Of a DNA stretch of 64,000 nt, positions 1 through 13,837 are shown piece by piece (the first letter of the stretch is position 1; every line of letters starts with the position of its first letter). The position numbers were made by a program, and so were the translations under genes. Below the pieces are notes generated by a model that saw only the letters and a list, made by a program, of their open reading frames with translations, was not told where the DNA came from and searched no databases. The stretch is from Thermothielavioides terrestris NRRL 8126 (Eukaryota; Ascomycota; Sordariomycetes; Sordariales; Chaetomiaceae). The DNA lies in contig NC_016460.1 in assembly GCF_000226115.1 (NCBI RefSeq), positions 2,542,001 to 2,606,000 on the forward strand. The letters are read 5' to 3'.

Positions 1-2962
1 TAGCAAGCAAACAAGCCACTGGCGCTTAGCCAGTAACTTGAAGCATGTGCTCCAAGGGGGTTCGGCCCAGGGCGGCTTCCAAGTTTTTCTGCTGCGTCCA
101 AGCGTCCATGGAAGGCAGAGCCTCGATCTTCAGTGGAGTCGGGGCTCAACGTGAATCGACGGAGAGATCAGATTGGCGCTTTGCGGTTCGTTGCTCCCGT
201 CCTTTTCCCGACAACGGTAGTTACGTCACACACATTGTGATATTTTTTTCCTCCTTTGGTCATGAACGGCAAGCCGCTTCGAGGGTCGTTCCTCTGTAAA
301 ACGAGATGGTGATGCCGGCATGCCAGCACATGCTGCAGACCACAGATCAAACTCTCTGTTCTTCCAGCAATTGAGAGCGGGGTCAGCCATCAAGGTCCCT
401 CTGTGTAACTACCACAGTACGAAGTCGTCTTGGTTCTTCTGGGTCCCTGTCAGGCCGGCGGCTGTTCCTGGTCACCGCGTTCATCTCTAGGTTGGGGAAG
501 AGAGGCTTGTGAGACAGGGCGCGAACGTGTTAGCCAAAAGGGTTGCGCTCTGCCTGCTTATTGCGTGGCGTCCTCCCAGGATCTCGTCATCTGACGCATT
601 CTTCCAGAACTTGGAGCAAGTCAGGTTCCACACCAATTGGGAGGCCTGAAAGTTTGAGAAGTGCAAGTCAGCCGCGGGAAAAATCTTCACCGTCATCCGG
701 GACACCGGGGCACCTGATGCTAAAGTCTTAAGGACGATGGCTCACGGATGGCTCGGCGTTGCGCGACTGGGTAAGTTACGCGTGATGGGAGCCCAGAGTT
801 CGCGCCCACCATTGCAGCTTACGCTCGCCTGCCTGGCTGGGCGTTGTTGGATGGCCAAGGTAAGGTACCTCCCTTCTTGAAGTTGTAGTCAGCCCGGCGT
901 ACACAGTATCGAGTACCTGTGCAACCTTGTTGGCATTCCCCAATGCATGCACATCCCAAGATGGATTCAGGGACCTGCGGCACAGTACGTGCCTGGAGGT
1001 AGCACACAGTAGGTACCGATATTCCTTTCTATGCCACAGTCGTCATTGGAAACTCGGAGCTCGGAGCAGCCATGGTCAGGAACTGAACTGGAACCTCGAT
1101 GAACTCGCAGCAGCGCACAGAGTCATGCGAGCCCTGCACACCGTAAAGTGGGTTCCAGCCAATCACTTGGCAAGATCACGTCTCACGACGAACCATCCAG
1201 GCCCAGGTACCCTCCACAGTACGGAGGCACGCAGGAGGTGTGAAGTCAGTCAATTGAGCTCGCAAATGTGGGAAAGATATCACGACATTCTCGCAACAAT
1301 CGCCGTCTCCAAATGCTGTCATCCGTCACGCGGAAGCTGTCACCGCACCGACCACATGGGAACATAAACGTATAGTACTCCATACATAGCAGGTAGGCTC
1401 GTGTAATACACAGTACGGATACTCACAGGGGTTTCGACGAAAGCAGCGGGATGCATTCACAGCCCAAAGCTCCAGGCTGACTGTCCAACCGACGAGTCCC
1501 GCGCTCGCAGCTCGGCACACCTCACGGGGAAGCAGGGGCAAGAATACGGAATACATTAGGTTGGTATGTACGTGTACCTTAACAAAACGGAGAGACAGGG
1601 GCAAGGGACAGGGTTCCGCCAGGGTCCCGCCGTGGCACCCCACATTCTCATGACGATCCACTGGAACCCCTCCTTTCAGCCCCTCTCAGGATGCCGCCAG
1701 AACATGCGCCGGTTAGCTAATCGATGCGACAAACTGGACGGCGTGACCAGCTTCACTACACTACAAGAGGACTTCGCACCCTCTCCTCGTCTTCCTGCAA
1801 GACTCTCCTCCCCTCATCTTGTCCGCATCTGTCGCTATTGAGCAGGCAGACAGGATCCGAACTCCGACTTGGCCAAGAGGACCCGTCACAGAGGAGCTTT
1901 CTTACCTACCTACCTACAAGCTCTCGCGTCTTTCACACCGTGAGGTGACTCTCGCGGCCCGCATGGTGTAACATTATCCACTGGGGCAAGGTTCAACTGG
2001 CAGCCACAACTGTGGACGCTCACTCGAACCCCCAGCAACGGTGAAAGACGATTGGCCCAGGCCGCAACTCCGAGATCTCCGTTCTCGGCAAGCTTCCCAG
2101 GAACCGGCCTGTCCGCATACCTGGGGTTGATCGAAGCGCTTGCATTGCCAGGACCGCGAAGAGTCATCCAACACGGACAAAAAGCTGGAATATTCCGTAC
2201 CGGCTCAGTTCTGATTCGCTTTCTCTTTCCTTCGCTTCTCGGCCCCTAGGCACCTACAAGTGTATTTAACAACACGAACTCCGCCGGTCCGTTGTTGGTT
2301 GGGACCAAAGCTTCCCGTCCTCGAGTTCTCCACACCCCCTCCGTCACGTCAGACAGACGAAGCCCTCCTGCCGTGCAGCTATCAACAACGACAACGACGA
2401 CGTCCTGCTATCACAGCCATCGACGCCTCTTCAAACGCCCAATTGACGTTCGATTGTCTCCTTCAGACGCCAGCCGTATCTTCCATCTTGTCCAAACCAC
2501 GACGAGCACCTGTCGAACTGCAGCAGCACACCACTGACCACCAATCCAATCCACCTTTGACCCGCCGCCGAAGACCCAACAACCGGCAGCTCAGGAAAAT
2601 CTCTCCTTGCAGCGTACATACATATTTGCCACCACTCGACGAGACGCAATTGTTGGTTCGTCAGAACCTTCAAATTTTCCTCCTGCCTCCCTGGCTTGAA
2701 AGAGCAAACCGCCGGGCTCAAATAGGGGCCGATCCCGTCCTTGGGTTCCTGGCTCTCAGAGCCCTCGACTTTCTTCAAACACAGCAGTCGGAAGTTGGTT
2801 GCCTGAGCTGCGAGCCCTCCTCGCTCCTTCCCCCCCACTGGACCCTACGCTAGTCCAAAGCAGCAGGCGGGCCCCCGCATAACCACCTACTGGTGTAACC
2901 GTCCCGCCCCTGCTTCTGTCAACCTGGAATCTTCGAGCCAATCACGGCACCGGCAGTCACCA
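1..2962. other. Intergenic region and ECL1 leader
   Basis: No gene can be supported here. All open frames are short, overlap on both strands and look like shadows of GC-rich noncoding DNA. The last 700 bases (about 2260-2962) are rich in CAA, CTC and CAC runs. They probably form the promoter and a long 5' leader of the ECL1-type gene that starts at 2963. A short TACC repeat lies near 1901-1919. Confidence 0.6.
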
Positions 2963-4163
2963 ATGCACCACCATCGACGAAAGTCGGGCCATGCCTCGGG
3001 CAACTCGTCCCTAACGGACGTGCGCAAGGCTGTTGGTTCAACGGATCCGTCGGCAAAGAAGCACTCATCTCGCCCTGCCGCCATGACAAGAAGGACCACG
3101 CCGCAGAGCGTCCCGAAGCTGGGCAGGAACCCGCGCGATCGCGAGAAGGAGTGGGAGGAGGAACGCTGGTGGGACGAGGAGAGGGAAAGCTTCCCGCAGT
3201 TTTGGTATGTCATCCCAACAACTACAACAACCCTGCCCTGTTTTTTCCTCCCCCGTTTCACCAACCGCAGTTGCACTGCATTGGGTCGTTTGGCCCCGCC
3301 CCTTCCCCTCACAGGACTGCCGAGTCCGTCCTCCTGCATCCGTCACCTGGCATGCAGGCGATCGGTGTCACCCCGGAACACCCGAGTGAGCACGGGACAG
3401 GAGGGGAGAGCGGGGGAGACTGGCTGGCGGCCCATCAGCGTTGATCTCTTCTCGATGGTGCCGGAGAGTGCCGTTCCTGCATTGTTACTCCCACCCCACA
3501 TTCCCGCTGCCCGAGAGAAGCCCCAGGCTGACCGACTGGCTGTTTCGTGCTGCAGCATGATCTGCGAAAAGCAATTCGTCCCTTCGGATGATCAGTATTT
3601 GTACTGCTCTGAGGAGTGAGTCCGACACGACACGCACAACTGCTGCTCTGCCTGCGAATTGCTGACGCGGATCAATCAGATGCCGCATGCATGACCTGAA
3701 CGGCGCGAGCATATCCACGGCGCCGAGCCGCTACATCAACGGTCCCTCGGCCCCGCAGTATCCGTTATTCTCGGGCCCGCCGGAACACCGAGATATCATC
3801 CCGCGCGCTTCGCCTTCGCGTCCGAGCTCGACACACGTCTCCCCGCCAAGCACCCCGGCGACCCAGTCTGCCATCTCAGCCCTCAAGTCGCTGTCCATCC
3901 GCCCAGCGAGTCCCACCTCGCCTACGGGGACTTACCATTCGGGTATCTGGCCGTTTGGCCGGAGCGCCACCGCGACGAGTCCCAGCAACTCGTACTCGAA
4001 GCCCGCCATGAGCATTTTCTCGTCGACGTACGATGGCGCCTATTCTGCCGCCGGCAGCGATTACTACGGGTCAAGCTCGGACCGGCCACTACCAGCCCGC
4101 AGGCCGACCGCGTACGCGAGGCCGAAAAGCATCGAGCTCGTGACACCCATGCTGGGACGGTAG
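2963..4163 (+). CDS. ECL1-family lifespan regulator (zinc-binding)
   Basis: Coding exons are 2963-3204, 3556-3615 and 3680-4163, giving 261 aa. The tiny second exon carries the family signature: Cys81 and Cys84 (CMIC), then Cys98 and Cys102 (YCSEEC), a C-x2-C...C-x3-C zinc site. Both introns have good signals (GTATGT/CAG and GTGAGT/CAG) and the split codons rebuild Cys81 and Glu101 exactly. The rest is low complexity, rich in Ser, Pro and basic residues. Ecl1-type proteins in yeasts are small nuclear factors that extend chronological lifespan and respond to nutrient or metal limitation; regulatory function here is inferred from the motif. The first intron, 351 nt, is long for this window. The gene converges on the DRS2 gene 3.4 kb away. 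Confidence 0.85.
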
Positions 4164-7100
4164 TCCGACTGCGCTTGCTCAAGCCCCGCGCTCGGCTGCA
4201 CCCGTTCACTTGGGGCCCATGCCGTGGAAGGTGGGGTGCGAATTGCTGGTAGCCTTTGCCCTGCATGGGGTCTCGGACTATCCGCCGACAGCTCCCCAAT
4301 TCTTCGTTTACCTTTCCTCCTCTCGCCTTCATGTGTGTGGGGTGCGCGTGGAGACGAAGGGGGGGATCTGCCCAGCAGTGCAGGACCCTACAACCTGCCA
4401 CGCGGGGGTTGTTGGTCGCACGACACATGCGACAAAGACCAGCCGTCGTCTCGTCGTCAGCAGACGCCAATGAACACGATTTCTCCGCGTCTCGCCTCAG
4501 TTTACCCCACACGATAGTCGAGATCATGGGGGCTTTTCGGGCGCCGCTATCTCCCTCCGGCTTTCCTGATCGGTCCTGGGGCACCGACCATTTTCCGGGG
4601 TAACTCACCCTCGAGCATGGGCACGTTCCGGACGCCTGCATCTCTAGCGCGGGGTTTCGGATCACCCGGCGTGGGTTGGTCGTCTTTGCTCCTTCTCACC
4701 CGGCCTCATGGGGTCTTCCTTTTTGTCCCAATTTTCTTTTTTTCTTCTGGTCCTTCCATATTTCTTTTTCTTTACTACCGTTTCAATCCTGCGGGTTGCA
4801 TTTCAAAAGTGAATTTAGCGGGCATGGCATCACGTTAACACTAGAGTCGGGAAAAGCAAATCTCCGGGGCATGCATTTGACATGCGCCTTGTCGGTCTGG
4901 GAATTTCTTGGCGTCGCTGGGGTTGGAGACTCGGGAACAACATGACACAGCTCAACTGCGGAGTATTTGCACACTCTGATTATCGGTTATAGTGTATCTT
5001 CAGGCTTATCATTAACAGGACTGGAGGGAATCCTCGAGGAATTCCCTTGGACAGTGTATATCCGCATTTTTTTGTCCGTTTTTAGCATCCCCTCAGGAAC
5101 TGGATTTGGATCTCGCGAGTATTCGGAGCTTGACCTCACTTGGGTGCAGGTACCCTTGGCTTGTGGGACAGGGTACTGAGCGATGAGACACCCTTAGTGG
5201 AATTTTGGTGTAATAAGGTCTAGTTCTGTTACAATATAACTACCCCAAACAGCGATTGAGTAGGAATACGTCGTGGTGATATCTTGTGTGTGTATCGGTT
5301 TGCCCTGCGAATACCTCAACCCGGATTTGGTTGACGACTTACTGAGTACCTTTACCTCCACATGTGGAGACCCCATAACTTCCAAGTATCCATCCCTCCC
5401 CCCGGGCCGTCCGCGGAACAGAATCCGAGCTCTGACAGCCGGTCCACTCTGCGGGGCAGCTTGGGGTTGAGAATGGGTTATCCGTACATGATGGAGTACT
5501 CCGTACGGAAGACACTAAGCTGATGGGACAATGCAAGAAGTGGAGTTTGTAAGATGGGGATCTGTTGGCCGAGTTGGCGAGAGCTGGAGCTTTTGTTGAC
5601 GAGATATACGAGAGTGAGAAGGTGAGTGGAGTATATGGGTGAGGAAGAAATTTTCTTCTTTGGCTTTGCTGCGCCGTCAGAGCTGCCAAGGTAACGGAGA
5701 GGGAAAGTTGGAATTGGAAAGTGGAAAGTGGACAATGGCTGCAAGTCTGCTGCGCTGCTTGCACGGAGTAACTACTGTGGTGGTTTGTGTGACTGCTTCC
5801 ACACAGGTAAGGTATCGTGGGAGGACCTGAGTAGGCGAGGATTGATTTGCAGCTTCGCAGGAGCAGAGTGTCTCGCCGCGTACTGCGTCTAACGCAGATG
5901 TACTGTTAGGTATTTATTTACGTTGTAGTTAGGTAACTGGTTCAACCAACTCCAAACAAACCCCAACTGATCAGCCATCATCGCCCGCCCATTGTCCCAC
6001 GGACACAGCGCCACGTTCTGGCCCCGATCCCCCTTTCCGCCGCACTTCCCGACCATCTCGGGAAGTCCTGGGTAGTTTCGAGTGCAGATATCGGCCCGTG
6101 GTAACTAGCGGAGTGGAGCCGCCTCGGCAGCCAATTCCAATATGTAGTTGCCTAGGAGTGAAGATCCAGATGGGATAGGAAGAAGTCGACGACGATCGGA
6201 GGGGGTCTTCTGCTTGTATGCACGGAGGCAGTTCCGCATAACTATCTACCGTGTCTGGTTCGCACTGTAGCTGATACCTATGTGTAGTGCGTACCTTACA
6301 TACGGACATCGGTGGTATACACTACCACCTGCCCCAGGACCAAGGGGGGGGGAAGGGGGCGCAGGTTGCTTACTTGTAAGCTGTGGGCTATCACGGACTT
6401 CCATTCCAATCTCTGCCTTCTACGTCACCTCAGAGAGCCCAGCAGTACTACAACCCCATGGATGATAGACAGCGTTTGGTGCAATTGCCATCTTGGGAGC
6501 AAGCCCGTTTACGTCAGGGGTTTCCCGTCTTCTTTTTCAGGGCGCCGCAGTGATAGTAAACAAAGAAAAAAGGCCACGGATTCGCTAACCCGCCGGGCAT
6601 GACGGAAAATCCGGCAGTTGACGGGACAGGCCCTTGCTGTAGCGTAACGTTAGTCGTTAACAGGCACGGGAGCCTCTCTGTGAAGGTGCACGATTTGGTA
6701 TCGAGGGTGATCAGCGTGTTGGGATCGGCGGTGGTGACGAACGAGGTGTGGCCGGGAACAGCAAAGCCATGACGAATTGTATGAGGATGGAGACACGAGC
6801 CTACCTGTCGAGGAAGACCGACCTGACTTCACTGAAGTAACTCCGCTAAGTGAGGATAGGATGTGGGAATGCGCCACTACGGAAGCTTCGGACGGGATGG
6901 CGATGGATTGAAATGTACATACGGGTACATACTCCGTACTCACGGTCCAGAACCCTGCCAATAAGGGAGAAATGGATGACCGTGACACCGTTTGCAAAAC
7001 TGCATCAAATCATCTTCCGATGCCTTTACGGATGACAACGGAACGATGAATATCTTCCGGTGAGCCGCCACTCGAAGAGGACCTTCGCTCCGCGCTTCAA

Positions 7101-7566
7101 GTCGAACCTGAGGAGAGATGTGAGCGAGTGTATGGCCTGGACTTCGTGCAACATCGAATCACCGCAGGCAAAACCCGCAGCAGAGCGCCATCTCGATGAC
7201 CAGAGCGAGGACTGTAATCCGTATCACCGCATAAGACGACCGAGATCTGACGCCCCAAGCGCGCTGTGTACACAGAAATACCCGTCATCATGCCAAACCC
7301 CCCCAAGAACACGACGACAATAGTACAGATTGGACGCTGCTAACTGTCGAACACAATGATAGCCAGCGTACACCGAGAACAAGAACGACCCCGCCAAAAG
7401 TCGCACGGCGAAACAGCAGCACCGCTTCTTTTCCCCCTTTGAATGAACCCTTGGTACTCCGCCTGGTTGTGACAATCCCCATCCATCACTACCAGCAAGT
7501 AGGTCATTTAAAGTGAAAAACCCCGCCAACCGAAAAGAAACCAAACGTGGTATGAATCCCCATCCA
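4164..7566. other. Gene-free convergent intergenic region
   Basis: This 3.4-kb interval separates the 3' ends of the ECL1 and DRS2 genes. No frame resembles a known protein and no tRNA-like A/B-box pair was seen. It contains two copies of the near-palindrome TACTCCGTAC (5497-5506 and 6930-6939), T-rich runs at 4720-4790 and a short G run near 6343. Confidence 0.6.
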
Positions 7567-10500
7567 TCATTGTGGCCTCGAGCTCGCCATTTCGCCGTAC
7601 CGGCCGCGATGCTGCGTCGTATCGTACGCCTGCAGCACCCTGGTCTGCGACTCGTCGGCCTGCGAGAAGGCGTACCCGCGCTGCTTGCGCATGCGCTGCA
7701 CCTGCCTGACCTTGCGGATAGCCTTTTGAAATTGCTCCATCCTAAAGATGCGCCAGACTCGGTTAGCACTCACTCACTCTTGCAGTTCCTGCCCCAGAAC
7801 GAGCGCATTGAGAAGAAAAAAAAAGGCGGGAAATGGCGAAGGGGAAAAGACAAGGGGTGGTTAGGGCCCGGGGGGGAACGTACCGAGGCCGGTAATCCTG
7901 GATATTGTACTTCTGAATCTCCTGCACATGGTGGTACGCCTCGGGCCGCCACAGGCGCTTGCTGAACTTCCACGCGAAGTCCCGCGTCAGGGAGAGGATG
8001 GCAAGAGTGGGCATCTGGAGCCAGAAGGCGGGACTGGTGAACAGGCGGGGGACCACGCTAAAGTACTCGGTCGAGAACCCGAGCTTTGGAGCGACGGTGC
8101 CGTACACGGCGATGAACACGATCCAGATGGCCATGCTGCCGGGGATGGCGATGACGTGGTACTTGGTCCAGTTGTTCGTCACGAGCGCCGCCTTGCCGAG
8201 GACGGTCAAGAGGACGGCGCCGTACATGGCCGTACCCCAGACCCATTTGCCGGCGGGAACGCTGTCGCTTTGGACGCCGTCGTCGATGAAAAAGAGCGAG
8301 CCGCCAATGTAGAGGATGATGGAATGGTAAACGGCCGTGGCGATCCACGCGACAAACACCCTCAGCCGGAAGAACCGATTCTTCTGGCCGAGAGAGTACA
8401 GCTGCGGATAGCGGTCGAGGAGCCGGGCCGAGACGAACTGGTCCAGAATACCCAGGGCGAACGGAGGGAGGAGGGTGTAGAAGACGTTGTAGAAGGACAG
8501 CGTCCAAGACTCGTAGATGACCTCGCCGGAGAAGACGTTTTGGAAGACGTACTGGGAAACGTGAGTAAAAGTGAATGACAGCGCATACGGCAAAAAAAGA
8601 TGGATGGGAAACTTACCCAAAACTGCGTGAGATAAAGGGTGATGTTCTTGTAGAAGGAAAACAAAATCGCCTTGGACACGCGATGGTAACTCCAGGAGCC
8701 GTGGACGAGGAGAAGCTTGCGGAGGAAGCGAAACTGGGCGATCGATATATCTGCGCTGCGCGCGGCCTGGAGACCCTCGACGCCGCTGATACCGATGCCG
8801 ATGTGCGCTGCCTGAATCATGGAGACATCGTTCGCTCCATCGCCGATGGCGAGGAGGATGGACTCCTTCTGGTACTTCTTGACCAGCTTGACCACCATGG
8901 CCTTTTGTAATGGCGAGACACGGCAACAGATGACGGCCTTGCACAGTACGGCAAGGTCAAGGAAGAGCTTCTCCATGTCTTTCTCTAGAGCATACGTCAA
9001 CGACTTGCCGTCGATCACGAGGGCCAGGGTCGCCGTCTCGATGGAAACGTCGCCGCCATGATGCCGGATCGCGTCCAACTTCTTCTGGAGGTTGTCCCGC
9101 GTCGCTTCAGCGCTGTCCTCGTTGACGATGAGAAGCATCATGTCCTCGCTCAGAAGCTTGCAACTCATGCCGATGTTGATGGCCGTCTCTTGTCTGTCAC
9201 CGGTCAGCACCCACACCTTGATGCCGGCCTCCTGAAGCGTGTGGATGGTTTCCGGGACGCCGTCTTGCAGTCGATCCTCGATGGCGGTGGCGCCGAGAAG
9301 GTAGAAGCCATGCTCAATGATCTCGGCAGCCTTGTCCAGCTCCTGAGCGCGGGTGCCGCCTACGGTGGTCTGCGCCTTGTCGTAGACCTGATACCACTCC
9401 TGGAATTCCTGCTCGGGAATCTCGCGCATAGCCAGGCAGAGTGTCCGCAGCCCTTCGGACGCGTATTCCTCGAGGTGGCGGAGCGTGGCATCGACGTGCG
9501 GGTTGTTGTCGTTCAGGCGCTCGAGGATGACCGTGTCTGCGCCCTTGCAGTAGATTCGAATCTTGCCATCGGGGCAGCGGTAGATGGTCGACATGCGCTT
9601 GCGCGTCGAGTTGAACTCGCAAACGGCCAGGAGCTCGTACTCGAGCTGCTCGCCGTTGACCTCGATGATGACGGCGCGCGGCTTTCGAGCGATGAACCTG
9701 TAGCCGAGCTGCACGGCACCCTCGACGAGCGCTCCCTCGTCTGGGGAAGCGGCCTGGTACTTGATGCGTCCTGACTCGTGTTGCTCCGGGATCACGGTGT
9801 GGCAGGTCGCAAGCAAGGCAAGGAAGTGATGGATGGCTTGGGCGGTCGGATGGCCGTTGAGGTTTTGCTTGAGCTGCTTGAACAAGTGGATGCCAACCTC
9901 CACGCCGTCCTCGATGGTCGGAACGCGGTCCTCGGGGACCGTCTCGGCGTACATGACGCCTGCAATCGAGCACGCCTTGAACTCCATCTGATTGCAGGTC
10001 AAGGTCCCTGTCTTGTCCGAGAAGACGTACTCGACCATGCCTAATTCCTCCACCAAGCTGGAAGTGCGGCAGTTGGCAGGCGTGTCGGTGACGTCATAGT
10101 AGATATCCAGGTCGTCGTTGATCAAGATGCCATGCCAATATTTGATGAGTTCAAGCGTGACGAAGAGCGAGATGGGAACCAAGGCGGAGAAAAGCACCCA
10201 GTACGTGACCATGTCCTTGAGGAAGATGCGAGCCACGGCCGCGGCGCCGTCGAGGGGGTCTAGCGCGAGGTAGGAAAGCGCGTCACCCATAACATTCCGC
10301 ATGATCAGATCGCCGACGGTAGAGATGACGCTCAGCACGAGCAGCATGCCCACCAGTACCAGGACGAGGTTGTTGAGCTGCTTTTCAACCTTGGTCCGTT
10401 TGATGGGTGCTGCCGTCGCGTTTCGCATCAACTTGGTCTCGTGGCCGGTGAAGACGACGACACCGTGAACCCAGGGCGTATTGCGCAAGGTGGCGCCACG

Positions 10501-11835
10501 GAGCAGCAGCTGCTCTGGGTTCAAAGGTAGTTCCTTCTCCCCGCCGCCAGCCTGCATGGTTAGAGTAGCTTCGTACGTATATAGGCTGCTGTTGGGCTGC
10601 TCGGAGCGGAGCCTGCCCCCGAGACGGCTCAGCTCAATCGAGCTCACCATGGATGAAGTCTCGGGAAGGGCCTGCTTGATCTTGAGGTTGGTCTCGCCAT
10701 CCAGGTTGGCCGTCTCGATGTAACAGAGGCCCTCTGGCTCGGAGCTAGCCAGAAGGACCAGGTCGGCAGGGAACGGTTCCTCCGACTCGACGCGCACAAT
10801 ATCCCCCACAGAAACGTCGATCCATCTCGCCTCGGTGAAGGTCGAGCCGCGCAGGACCCGGGTCTTGGACATGTTGAGCGCCCTGTCGGCTTTTCTTCTT
10901 CGGTAGTCCTCGACCAGCTCTTTGCCTGCCGAGACCAGAAGCACAACGATAAGCGGACCAATGGTGGTGTATTGATTCGTGGGCGAGAGGCCGGGGATCT
11001 GCTGCAGACCAGCAGTGAACAAGAAGAAGATGTTGGCAAATTTCGAGAACTGTTCGAAGAGGAACTTGGGAAGAAATGTCGCAATGTTGTACTTGGCCGT
11101 GGAGATGTGGTTATCCACGTACTTGTTGGCAGCGTTCGCAGGCGGGTTGTTGAGGTGGATGATCCGGGGGCCGAGGGTGGATGGATCGGGCTTCGCACGC
11201 CCGAAGCCGAACTTGAAGTTGCCCATGTCGAACCTCTTCTCCTTCGGCGCGGGCACCTCGGCACTCTCTGTCCGGCCTTCAGCGCGCGACTCGGTCAGCG
11301 GGAGATCCATCTCCGAGTATCCCTGACCCATCCCCAGCCTGTTTTTCACCCTCCCGAAGAAGCCGCCGCCCAGGCTCAGGACGCTGTTCCGTTTCCTCGC
11401 ATTCTCCCGGGCCGAAGATGACGGACCAGCGTCGGCTATAGCACCGCCATGCGGGTAGTACGACCCGCCGTCGTCCGGGTAGTCATCGAAGTCGTCGGCA
11501 TATCTCTGGTAGTTGCCCAGATCTGATGTCTGGCTATATTGTCTGCCAATCTCTGGGCCGTAAGGCCCCGCGGGGCGCGCTGCGGAGCCTGAGGGGCCGG
11601 CGGGCGGGGGCCGTCCGGCGGGTTGCCTCGGCTGGCCGGCGCCGACGAAGTCATCGTATGACACCGAAGGGCGCGATGGCGCACCATGCTGGTCGTATGC
11701 GTAAGAGTTGAGGAGGTCGTCGTCGGTCAGGGCAGAGCGCTGCCCGGCGCTATAGACGGGCTGCTCATTGTCGAGATCGAGGAGGAGGTCGTTCCGGGCG
11801 CTCGAGGAGCCTCCGGGAGGCAAGCGGCCGGTCAT
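7567..11835 (-). CDS. DRS2: P4-ATPase aminophospholipid flippase, DRS2 type
   Basis: Three exons read complement(7567-7741, 7884-8551, 8617-11835), giving 1353 aa, the normal length for fungal DRS2. The flippase moves phosphatidylserine and phosphatidylethanolamine to the cytosolic leaflet of trans-Golgi and endosomal membranes, working with a Cdc50 subunit. Motifs seen: actuator DGET at 379-382, typical of P4-ATPases; the PISL membrane motif; the phosphorylation site DKTGT with catalytic Asp607; and the hinge GDGAND with Asp999 and Asp1003. After intron 1 the protein continues QFWYVFQNVFSGEVIYESW, a P4 hallmark. The last exon encodes RMRKQRGYAFSQ (about 1312-1323), matching the C-terminal regulatory GIM element known from yeast Drs2. 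The disordered N-terminus carries DDYPDDGG-like acidic stretches. Start chosen at the only ATG opening this frame. Confidence 0.96.
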
Positions 11836-12793
11836 GCCGGAGGGCGGTGCCGCTCAGGGCCAAGGGGTGCACGGCAGGTCACAGCGGGCGTTGGCGCATT
11901 GATCGAGGGCGAACGACAGTATGAAGAGATGTTGACGGAATGAAGGGCTGCGACACCGTCGAGGGTTGCGAGACGAGATTGCGTTGACGAACGCAAACGG
12001 GCTGCGAGTGTCGGGTGTCGTGTTGGCTGCGAGCACAGCCTCCTTTCAGCGGAGGATTGCGAATATTGCTTGGGCCCTGGGGGGGCAGCTCAGCCGCAAC
12101 CTGTAACGTGCCGGTTGGATCGGCAGGCGTCGCAGCAAAAAAAAAAAAAAAAGACGAAGCTGGACTGCCAAAGCTACCTCAGTTACAAGCAGCCGCGACC
12201 AGTCTGTAGAGAGGCGTGCCACTAGATGCCGCTGGATGCGTCGCGGGTTTTGCAATCGGTATTTCAGATCGAGGTCAGGTCAATACGAGGCATTGCTTTG
12301 ATGCGAGGCAGTTCATGTTAGGGGTGTCCGGTGTAACGGTATTTTGGGACTAACCAACGTTCATGTTCGTTAACGCGAGCGCGATTGGCTAGTGCAGGGA
12401 CGTCACTTCTTCCACATTTGGTCATTAAAAGCGTTGGCTTGGCTTTTGAAAGGTGTTTGCCTGTTCACTTGGTTGCCCTGAGGAAGTGTTTCGGCTGGTT
12501 TTTATGGCCAATCAGAATCCTTATTGAAGTTCGAGGTGTCCTTGCCACAGGTTTGAGGTGATTACCTAAGCCAGAGGCCGCATGTTTGAGAAACGAACAT
12601 GAAGGTCACTCTCGTCCCGCAATGAACAGCACCGTGCACCAAGCCTGCGCCTCCATCATCTCATTCTCATCCAACCGCCACCGTCATCGACTCTTGACAC
12701 TCAGACACGATCAGAGAAGACGCGCAACACATCACGGACACACGAACAGCAACGCATCCGTTATAGCGCAGCAAGGACGGAATAGTGTCCAAC
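11836..12793. promoter_or_regulatory. Divergent promoter region, DRS2 / CRIPT
   Basis: The interval lies between the start codons of the flippase (minus) and the CRIPT gene (plus), so it must hold both promoters. A 16-base A run at 12137-12152 is a candidate nucleosome-depleted tract. No specific factor site was identified and no gene is seen. Confidence 0.5.
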
Positions 12794-13268
12794 ATGGTCT
12801 GCGCCAAGTGCCAGAAACTCCACCAGACAACCCTTGCCACTCCGGGGGTCAAGAAGAAGAGTGAGATGTACTATGGCTCACCGGCGTCTTCATCTTCGTC
12901 GACCGACAAGAAGTCGGCCACGCTCGGCCAAACAGGTATCTCAAAGGTGAGCAGCCAGAACTTTTGTTGCCCTCATCGCAATCGGCTGACACTCGCCCAG
13001 AGCAAGCTCCTTTCTAAGGCTGCCAAGAACCCCTACGCTCAATACTCCAGCTCATGTGCACGATGCAAGACCAAGATCGCCCAGGGGCACACATACTGCA
13101 ACCAGTGTGCTTACCGCGCAGACGGTGAGTACTCGATCGCCCTACGTCCCCGGTCTCCGGTCTCTAGCAGCTAACCTGACAAAAACAGCATGCCACATCT
13201 GCGGGAAGCCAAACAAGCCCAAGTCAGCCGTGCCTACGGTTGATGGCCAGAAGCGGACCCTGAAGTGA
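12794..13268 (+). CDS. CRIPT-family cysteine-rich protein
   Basis: Exons are 12794-12946, 13001-13124 and 13189-13268, giving 118 aa. The protein starts MVCAKC, the invariant CRIPT opening, and continues with further CxxC pairs (CARC, CNQC, CHIC), suggesting bound zinc. The family usually has about 100 aa; the excess here is a Ser-rich insert after residue 30. Introns use GTGAGC/CAG and GTGAGT/CAG and rebuild an Ala codon at the second junction. Animal CRIPT was named for binding a PDZ domain of PSD-95, and human CRIPT was later found in the minor spliceosome; the fungal role is not established. An in-frame GTG nine bases upstream was ignored because conservation begins at MVC. Confidence 0.93.
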
Positions 13269-13837
13269 GGCGAAAGGCCAGGTCTGTCATCAAGGTCAAT
13301 CGGCCGAACTCGTCAATAGGCGCCGGGACCGGCCGAGCACACAGGCTACGGTCAGGACACGACGCTACTCCACAATGCGCCTCTCCCGCCGCGGCGTTTG
13401 TAGCGGACAAAATCCCGCCGCTCCCGAAGATACCTCACGGCCATCTGGAGGTGTGTTACGGTTCTCGGTGCGTTGTATCGTCGCATACTAAGTTCGCAAA
13501 TTCTTGGGAACCAGGGGTGGCCGAGGGTACCTGAGCAGGACGGCGTATATGGGCGCGCCTTGTCTTGCAGAGCGTATTGGACACGCAGTATGAGAGCAAC
13601 GAGAGCACAGAGGGAGCGGCTGTGATGGCTAGGATACGATGTAGTGACCGGGAAAGACTACCTTAGCGACTTGGTTCTCACCCTGGATTGTACTGTCGTC
13701 GCCGATTTACAGTGGAAGCAACCCAGGGAGTCAGGACCCCCCGTTTTAGGCATGTTGAATCAATATATATATAGGTGTTGACCATGTCAAGATATGTGCT
13801 GACTTGCTCGGCCAAACCGGCCGGTTCTGACGCCATA
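13269..13837. other. Convergent 3' region, CRIPT / epoxide hydrolase
   Basis: The 569 bases hold both terminator regions and no gene. A short AT run (TATATATATA, 13763-13772) lies near the epoxide hydrolase 3' end and may be part of its polyadenylation region. Confidence 0.5.

Noticed and set aside
2260..2853. 197-codon open frame upstream of the ECL1-type gene
   Set aside because: It starts at a GTG, is low complexity and lies where a long 5' leader is expected; no family features.
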